Source: Gammaproteobacteria bacterium (lineage in GTDB: Bacteria > Pseudomonadota > Gammaproteobacteria > Steroidobacterales > Steroidobacteraceae). From it: a stretch of DNA of 64,000 nt. Below, piece after piece: positions 57,782-64,000 of this stretch. The translations under genes and the position numbers were made by a program. Location: contig RFOD01000005.1 of NCBI GenBank assembly GCA_009926865.1, forward strand, positions 1 to 64,000. The letters run 5' to 3'. Every line of letters begins with the position of its first letter. The first letter of the stretch is position 1. The notes under the pieces are model-generated. The model searched no databases, was not told the origin of the DNA, and saw only the letters and a program-made list of their open reading frames with translations.

Positions 57782-58854
57782 GCGCCGCTATCCGTCACAA
57801 GACGTACAAACTCCCCATCACCTAAAAAACCCGCGCCGCGGACCACGATCACCGCATTGACATCTAGGCCTGCACGAATCTCAATGAATTCGCCTTGCGA
57901 CGCACCCATCTCAATACGCTGCTGGCGAACACGATTACCCTCTTCGAGCACGAACACGTAGGGGAAGCCATCGCGAAATACCACCGACTGGCGCGGCACA
58001 ACGGCCACACGCGCAAGCCCCACGCGCAAGCGACCTTCGGCAAACATACCGGCGCGAAGTCGCCCCGGTTCAGGTAAATCCGCAAAGATTAAGGCGGTAC
58101 GCGTTTGTGGATCGAGCGAGGGCGAGACCGCACGAATTTGACCATTCACAATTTGGCCATCGAGCCCACGGACCTCAACCGGCGCGCCCACTTCGAGGCG
58201 TGATAGATCCGCTTCAGCGATTTCAGCTCGCCACTCTAGGCGGCCATCGCGAATCAGGCGAAGTAGCTCGACACCCGTTGAGACGATCTGACCGGGTTGC
58301 ACCGCTCGTGCAGCGATGATGCCCGCGTGCGGCGCGCGCAGTGTGGCAAAGCCCAAACGTAGGCGCGCCGAATCGCGCTCGGCTTCCGCCACCACACGCT
58401 GTGCCTCAGCTCGCGCTCGATTGGCTTGTAACTCATCAAAATTACTGCTGGAAATTAAATTTTGGGCCAACAGGCTCTCGCCACGCGTCGCCTGCGCCTG
58501 CGCGAGCTGCAAACTCGCCTCGGCCTGAGCAAGATTCGCTTCCGCCTGACGCGCTTGCACCTCGAGCGTCCGCTGATCGAGCTCGAGTAATGCTTGACCG
58601 GCCTCGACGCGATCGCCGGGTTCCACGAGGACCTTGGCGACTCGCAATCCGGACAGTTCAACGCCAAGCAGCATCTCCTGCCAGGCCGCCACCGAACCCG
58701 AGGCGATCACCTCACGCTCGACATCACGCATCTCTAACTGAGTCGTCGTCACCGTTAACGAGGCTACTGGCTCGCTCTCAGGCGCGGCCCGTCTGCCACA
58801 GGCCGATAAAGCCAGAACGATTAGACACAAAGAAAGCCAATGGGTAGCACGCAT
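57778..58854 (-). CDS. RND efflux periplasmic adaptor (second system)
   Basis: Lipoprotein-like start MRATHWLSLCLIVLALSACGRR; lipoyl/coiled-coil region; LRAPHAGIIAARAVQPGQIVSTG. Confidence 0.93.
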   Translation of the reverse strand: MRATHWLSLCLIVLALSACGRRAAPESEPVASLTVTTTQLEMRDVEREVIASGSVAAWQEMLLGVELSGLRVAKVLVEPGDRVEAGQALLELDQRTLEVQARQAEANLAQAEASLQLAQAQATRGESLLAQNLISSSNFDELQANRARAEAQRVVAEAERDSARLRLGFATLRAPHAGIIAARAVQPGQIVSTGVELLRLIRDGRLEWRAEIAEADLSRLEVGAPVEVRGLDGQIVNGQIRAVSPSLDPQTRTALIFADLPEPGRLRAGMFAEGRLRVGLARVAVVPRQSVVFRDGFPYVFVLEEGNRVRQQRIEMGASQGEFIEIRAGLDVNAVIVVRGAGFLGDGEFVRLVTDSGA

Positions 58855-58944
58855 ACGCGCACGATACGCCTCCCCTAGGGGTCCCGGCGAGACCGATGGA
58901 CACCCTGACCAGTCGTCGGCCAGAGAGGCCTCCAAAGGAGGCTG

Positions 58945-61263
58945 TTAGCGAGAACGAATCTCAAAGCATTGGTGGATACGACTGTTACGCGCAAAGTCAG
59001 GCGGCAAGCTGCGTCGACTAATATCGCTAATCACAAATTGAACCGCCAAATTGGGGTCCAACTGAAATCGTTGGGCATTGGTGGAAAATACTAATAGCCC
59101 TGCGGGCGCCAATAATTGCATGCATTGCGCGATCAGCTGCGCATGATCCCGCTGCACATCGAGTACCCCCTGCATGCGTTTGCTATTGGAAAACGTCGGG
59201 GGATCACAAAAGATGAGATCGTACCGAGGCGCTGATGGGCGGATCGACTCCGCTTGCAGCCATTCACGCACATCCGCCTGGATCAACGCGTGCGGCGGCC
59301 GGGTCGCAGGAGAGGACCGACCCTCAAGCGGCGGACGCCAAAAGTCGGCAACCAAGCCGTTCAAGCGAAAATTATCTTGGGCCCACTCTAAATAGCGACC
59401 GGATAGATCTACGCTCGTGGTGGACAAAGCGCCTCCGACCGCCGCCTGCACACTCACACTCCCAGTGTAAGCAAATAGGTTCAATAATCGTTTACCGCTT
59501 GCGAGCTTGCTAAGCTGTTGGCGAATCGGACGGTGATCAAGGAAAAGTCCTGTATCAAGATATTCGCCTAAGCTAACAATAAATAGACAGTTATTTTCTT
59601 TGACCTGTAAGTTTATTGGCTCGATCTCGCTACGCTCGTATTGCTCACCGCGCTTACGACGTCGCCGAGTTCTTAGTCTGACCTGCTCTGGCGCAACACC
59701 CGTTGCCGACACGAGTCCTGCCAAGGCTTCATTACGACGCTTACGCAAGGTCTCCTCGGGAATCTGAGGAGGGGCGGCGTATTCTTGCACCATGAGCCAA
59801 GTCTGCTCAGCAGACGGTTCGCTAATCGGCGCTTGGGTGGCCTCGACGCCCAACGGCCTTCCCCGATACACATCGATCGCAAACGCATACTCGGGCATAT
59901 CTGCGTCATAGAGTCGATAACAATGAACGTCGTCGCGACTGAGCCATGCTGCCAACTGCTTCTGATTCTTACGTAGCCGGTTGGCCAGCATTTGCGCCCC
60001 TGGGGATTCGACGAGCGACAGATCGATACGCGGATGCGCCTGCCGAGTTGGGCGCATCTCGCGTGCACTCGACTCAGTCAAGTCAAAGCGCAATAAACGA
60101 CACTCCACCGCACCATTGAACACCGTATGCACTCGGCGCGCGCGCATGCCAAGCTCCAACCCGAGCGTCGCGTCACCGGTCAAGATCGCCGCCTGCCAGC
60201 CTTGAAAATGTTCCCTCAAAATGACGCCGAGCTGTTGATGCACGGCACGCGCGCCTTCCCTGTCTTCCAACCTGATGCCCCAAGGGGGGTTGGTACACAC
60301 GAGCCCGCCTGCCGACTGGATATCGGACACCGGCGGGGCGATCGTGTCGGTTAAATCCTCAACTTCAAATCGCGCCCACTCCTCAACCCCCGCACGCCGC
60401 GCATGCTCTCGGGCTGCACTGACTCGGCGACGATCCCGATCGCAACCGATCGCTACCACTTGGGGCGCTTTGGTCGCCGCAGCGTCGCCCGCGGTCATCG
60501 CTGAGGCGGGTACAGCTGAGGCTGTCAAAGATTGCCATAGCTCTGGGTCATGCCCTCGCCAGCCCAAAAATCCGAAATATTGACGATGGGCGCCTGCCGC
60601 CTCACCTTTGGCCATCCGTGCAGCCTCAATCACCAACGTGCCGACCCCACACATTGGATCGAACATCACCCCGCCTTGCTGCCTCACGCTCGGCCAGCCC
60701 GCGCGCAGTAGTACACCGGCTGCGACATTTTCTCTGAGGGGTGCGACACCGCTGTCGCTACGCCAGCCGCGTCGATGCAAGCTATCGCCCGCGAGATCTA
60801 CCGAGACCGTCAACTGCAGACCGTACGCGTGCACATGAATCCGCACATCCGGTTGCTCAGCCGCGATATTCGGTCGTCTTCCGTAGCGTTCGCGCAAACT
60901 GTCACAAATCGCGTCTTTGATTCGAAGAGCGCCGAAATGGCTATTGTTGATCGCCGGGTGTTGTCCTGTGAATTCACAGGCGAGCGTCCCATCGGGATCT
61001 ATATGTCGCGACCAGTCTAAGGCGCGTAGCCCTTGATAGAAGGCTTCTGCATCAGGCGCCTCCAGACGCGCAATCTCAAGATAGATCCGACTCGCAAGCC
61101 AGGACTCTCGACAGGCGCGATATGCCACGCGCAAATCGCCTGTGAATTGCACGGCGTTACCCCGCTCACGGATATCCTTGGCTCCAAGCTGCTGCAGTTC
61201 GATCGCGAGCAAATCAGCGAAGCCTCTCGGCACACTAGCGAGAAGGCGATAAAGTTCAGACAT
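58945..61263 (-). CDS. rlmL: Bifunctional 23S rRNA methyltransferase RlmKL
   Basis: MSELYRLLASVPRGFADLLAIELQQLGAKDI; THUMP region; FDPMCGVGTLVIEAARMA; LNLFAYTGSVSVQAAVGGALSTTSVDLSGRYLEWAQDNFRLNG; LIFCDPPTFSNSKRM. Confidence 0.96.
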   Translation of the reverse strand: MSELYRLLASVPRGFADLLAIELQQLGAKDIRERGNAVQFTGDLRVAYRACRESWLASRIYLEIARLEAPDAEAFYQGLRALDWSRHIDPDGTLACEFTGQHPAINNSHFGALRIKDAICDSLRERYGRRPNIAAEQPDVRIHVHAYGLQLTVSVDLAGDSLHRRGWRSDSGVAPLRENVAAGVLLRAGWPSVRQQGGVMFDPMCGVGTLVIEAARMAKGEAAGAHRQYFGFLGWRGHDPELWQSLTASAVPASAMTAGDAAATKAPQVVAIGCDRDRRRVSAAREHARRAGVEEWARFEVEDLTDTIAPPVSDIQSAGGLVCTNPPWGIRLEDREGARAVHQQLGVILREHFQGWQAAILTGDATLGLELGMRARRVHTVFNGAVECRLLRFDLTESSAREMRPTRQAHPRIDLSLVESPGAQMLANRLRKNQKQLAAWLSRDDVHCYRLYDADMPEYAFAIDVYRGRPLGVEATQAPISEPSAEQTWLMVQEYAAPPQIPEETLRKRRNEALAGLVSATGVAPEQVRLRTRRRRKRGEQYERSEIEPINLQVKENNCLFIVSLGEYLDTGLFLDHRPIRQQLSKLASGKRLLNLFAYTGSVSVQAAVGGALSTTSVDLSGRYLEWAQDNFRLNGLVADFWRPPLEGRSSPATRPPHALIQADVREWLQAESIRPSAPRYDLIFCDPPTFSNSKRMQGVLDVQRDHAQLIAQCMQLLAPAGLLVFSTNAQRFQLDPNLAVQFVISDISRRSLPPDFARNSRIHQCFEIRSR

Positions 61264-62725
61264 CCGTGAATATCCTGTTTTCCGATTCCAAGCCGTCATC
61301 TAGTGACCAAGGACGGACTTTAATTTTTGATCGACTAAGCGCCCGACAGAGAATTCGATAGGTATCGATATCAAAGGGTGCATCTTGTGGCCGACTCATT
61401 TGGAGTGTCTGCAGTGAGTGGGGTGACGGCGGCAAATCATCAGCATCTGACTGAACGCTACCCACATATCGCCAGCGATCGATCACATGCCACTCACAGA
61501 GACCAAAATGACTACGCTCCTCGACGATCACGGCACCTGGCCACGGCCAGGGTTTTAACTTTTGTCTCGCGAGCGCGAGACTTGTCCTCAAGGCATGCTT
61601 GGCGGGTGGTTCTTTGCTCACGCACGCCCCCGCACAGCGGCCTACTTGAAACCCAAAGCAACTGCCCTCGCCGCGCTCCAATCCCAATAATTTACGACAT
61701 AGCTTGGATTCATCAGCGATCGACTCCAAGGCTTTCTTTGCATCTTTCGCACTACGATAAAGACCATAGAGATCACCCTCCGTAGGCCATGACCCACTGA
61801 GCTCGTAGAGCTTTGGCATTGAAGTGGGACTCCCGAGATACCAACTCCACCGCTCACCCTGGCCTCGCAATTGGCGGTTGTACACCGGCTGTAGCTCTTT
61901 GACCCAGCGAGCCTCGCGTAGCAGAGCGCCCAGTTCGCCGGCCGATTCATGCCAATCGATACGCCGGACCTGAGCGGCTAAGCGCTGCGCCTTGCCGTCC
62001 CGCAATGCGGTCCCAAAATGGGATAGGACTCGCTCGCGTAAGTTATTGGCTTTGCCGATGTAGAGAAGCGCTTCTTGCCCCGGCTCGCCTTCACCCCAAA
62101 AACGGTACACGCCTGGACTCTCGGGCAGATCATCGATCAGGTCCGAGGATAGGTGACTCGGCAGCGAGGGCCTTCGTGATACTTGGTCAATGGCTTGCTG
62201 CAGAGCCTCTGGCGCCTGCGTTTGTAATAACACCTGCCAAAACTGAGCGAGTAAATCGGCATCAGGCAATGCACGGTGTCTGTGCTCGCATTCAAGTCCG
62301 TGCCGCAGCATGATGGAATCTAAATTATGTCGCGGCTGCTCTGGAAATAGCGTTCGCGACAGTCTGACCGTACAAGTCACGGGCGCCACGTACGCGCGTC
62401 CAGCTCGACGCAGCTCGTTGCGTACAAACCCGTAATCGAAACGCGCGTTGTGTGCAATAAAACGACGTCCCTCAAGACGGGCTAAGATTTCGGGGACGAG
62501 GGAGGCAAATGGCGGGGCTTCAGCGACCATTTCATTGGTAATCCCGGTGAGCTGCACGATACCCGAAGGGATGCGCACACCCGGGTTCACGAGGCTCGAC
62601 CAGCGCCACTCGACCTCGCCGTCCGACATACCGACGATGGCGATCTCAGTAATCCGATGGAGGGCAGCGTGACCCCCCGTCGTTTCCACATCGACAAAAG
62701 CGATGGGCTGTCGCGCGGCCGTCAC
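61256..62725 (-). CDS. DnaQ-like 3'-5' exonuclease fused to a UvrC/Cho-type GIY-YIG endonuclease
   Basis: IAFVDVETTGGHAALHRITEIAIV ... HRALPDADLLAQFW (DEDDh); then LPESPGVYRFWGEGEPGQEALLYIGKANNLRERVLSHFG (GIY-YIG). Confidence 0.93.
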   Translation of the reverse strand: MTAARQPIAFVDVETTGGHAALHRITEIAIVGMSDGEVEWRWSSLVNPGVRIPSGIVQLTGITNEMVAEAPPFASLVPEILARLEGRRFIAHNARFDYGFVRNELRRAGRAYVAPVTCTVRLSRTLFPEQPRHNLDSIMLRHGLECEHRHRALPDADLLAQFWQVLLQTQAPEALQQAIDQVSRRPSLPSHLSSDLIDDLPESPGVYRFWGEGEPGQEALLYIGKANNLRERVLSHFGTALRDGKAQRLAAQVRRIDWHESAGELGALLREARWVKELQPVYNRQLRGQGERWSWYLGSPTSMPKLYELSGSWPTEGDLYGLYRSAKDAKKALESIADESKLCRKLLGLERGEGSCFGFQVGRCAGACVSKEPPAKHALRTSLALARQKLKPWPWPGAVIVEERSHFGLCEWHVIDRWRYVGSVQSDADDLPPSPHSLQTLQMSRPQDAPFDIDTYRILCRALSRSKIKVRPWSLDDGLESENRIFTDV

Positions 62726-62727
62726 AA

Positions 62728-64000
62728 TCAGAGAAGCTCAAGCCAAGTCGTCTTGAGCTCCGTGTATTTATCGAATGCGTGCAGTGATTTGTCGCGACCC
62801 ATACCCGACTGCTTAAAACCGCCAAAGGGCACAGTGATATCGTCGGCATCGTAGCAGTTAACGTACACCGTCCCCGCGCGTAACGCCTTGGCCGTGCGAT
62901 GAGCAAGGCTGATGTCCCGACTCCACACCGCCGCGGCCAAGCCATAGTCCGTGCCATTCGCGATCTGAATCGCCTCCTCAGCCGTCTCAAATTCGATCAC
63001 ACTCAGCACTGGACCAAAGATTTCCTCTTGTGCAATCCGCATCCCAGGCTGCACATCATCAAAAATAGTAGGCGGAAAGAAATATCCCCCAGATTCCTCG
63101 CGCACTCGCTCGCCACCGCATCGCAGCATGGCGCCTTGCTCGAGCCCACTTGCCACATACTGTTCAACTCGCGCGAGCTGGGCGGCATCCACAAGCGCCC
63201 CTAACCGAGTGGCAGGATCTAGAGGATCCGCGGGTTGATACTGACGAGAGAGCACCTGCAAGCGCTCCAATAACGCCCCCTTCAAACTACGGTGCACGAG
63301 TAGACGGGACCCCGCTGAGCACATCTCGCCCTGATTATAAAAAATCGCGCCCGCCGAGGCGGTGGCGGCGGCATCGAGGTCCGGACAATCCGCCATGATG
63401 ATATTGGCCGACTTGCCACCACACTCTAATCCGACGCGCTTCATATTCGAGTCAGCCGCATCGCGCATGACCGATTTACCCGTGAGAGTGGAACCCGTAA
63501 ACGCAACCGCATCCACCTGCATTGATAGCGCGAGCGCACGGCCTGCTGTGGGCCCAAAACCGGGTACTACATTAAACACACCGGCTGGAATCCCGGCCTC
63601 AATCGCCAACTGGGCTAATCGCAAAGCCCCCAGCGGAGATTTCTCTGACGGCTTTAACACCAACGAATTTCCTGCTGCCAAAATCGGCCCGATTTTCCAC
63701 GCGGCCATGAGCAGCGGAAAATTCCACGGCACGATCGCGCCGACCACACCAACCGGCTCCCGAGTAATCGTTGCCAAACTACCTGGGCCGGTGGGAGCTA
63801 CTTCCCCATACACTTTGTCGATCGCCTCGGCGTACCACTCGATACAGCGTGCGGTACCCGGTACGTCGGCGCGCAAACTCTCGCTGATGGGTTTACCCAT
63901 ATCGAGCGTCTCGAGTAGCGCCAATTCTTCTTTGTGGCGCAGGATCAAGTCAGCGAATTTTTTTAAAATGCGCTTGCGTTGAACGGGCCGCAACCCCGAC
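62728..64000 (-). CDS. NAD(P)-dependent aldehyde dehydrogenase (PuuC/gamma-glutamyl-aminobutyraldehyde dehydrogenase-like), 5' end cut by window edge
   Basis: RPVQRKRILKKFADLILRHKEELALLETLDMGKPI; VPWNFPLLMAAWKIGPILAAGNSLVLKPSE; GLECGGKSANIIMADCPDLD; FYNQGEMCSAGSRLLV; frame stays open to the window end. Confidence 0.93.
   Translation of the reverse strand, partial: SGLRPVQRKRILKKFADLILRHKEELALLETLDMGKPISESLRADVPGTARCIEWYAEAIDKVYGEVAPTGPGSLATITREPVGVVGAIVPWNFPLLMAAWKIGPILAAGNSLVLKPSEKSPLGALRLAQLAIEAGIPAGVFNVVPGFGPTAGRALALSMQVDAVAFTGSTLTGKSVMRDAADSNMKRVGLECGGKSANIIMADCPDLDAAATASAGAIFYNQGEMCSAGSRLLVHRSLKGALLERLQVLSRQYQPADPLDPATRLGALVDAAQLARVEQYVASGLEQGAMLRCGGERVREESGGYFFPPTIFDDVQPGMRIAQEEIFGPVLSVIEFETAEEAIQIANGTDYGLAAAVWSRDISLAHRTAKALRAGTVYVNCYDADDITVPFGGFKQSGMGRDKSLHAFDKYTELKTTWLELL

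Noticed and set aside
58928-58942. GCCTCC-aaa-GGAGGC hairpin after rlmL
   Set aside because: Stem is short and lacks a U-tract on the - strand; not a convincing terminator.
1-64000. Prophage, transposon, CRISPR, toxin-antitoxin or defence island
   Set aside because: No transposase, integrase, capsid, Cas or restriction-modification translations and no regularly spaced repeats were seen.

Overview
The window is a compact, GC-rich, gammaproteobacteria-like chromosomal segment of about 48 genes. I see no rRNA, tRNA, CRISPR array, prophage or transposase. Main blocks: (1) an RRM RNA-binding protein cut by the left edge, a YeiH-type transporter and an RND efflux pair; (2) a serine hydrolase split by a frameshift; (3) a low-oxygen island of DksA/TraR-like zinc finger + tandem Usp and FixL-FixJ, followed by an N-terminally deleted FixI/CcoI P-type ATPase remnant and an intact small CcoS ORF that is missing from the supplied ORF track; (4) PEP carboxylase; (5) an acyl-CoA catabolic neighbourhood with two TonB receptors, an amidohydrolase, three CaiB/BaiF-family proteins, MaoC, acyl-CoA dehydrogenase, a GntR regulator and a DMT transporter; (6) two aminotransferases, a CPA2 antiporter, MsrA, an ICMT-like methyltransferase + kinase-like pair, patatin/BamA-like protein, a TonB receptor and agmatine deiminase; (7) icd-aceK; (8) a polyamine uptake/gamma-glutamylation cluster (potFGHI-like, puuA/puuD/puuB-like); (9) PadR-PspC, a second RND pair, RlmKL, an exonuclease/GIY-YIG fusion and an aldehyde dehydrogenase cut by the right edge. 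The most interesting observations are the decayed fixLJ-cco locus, the frameshift at the serine hydrolase catalytic motif, and the uncharacterised CoA-thioester catabolic cluster with candidate operators. Family assignments come from recognising motifs in the translations. No database search was run.
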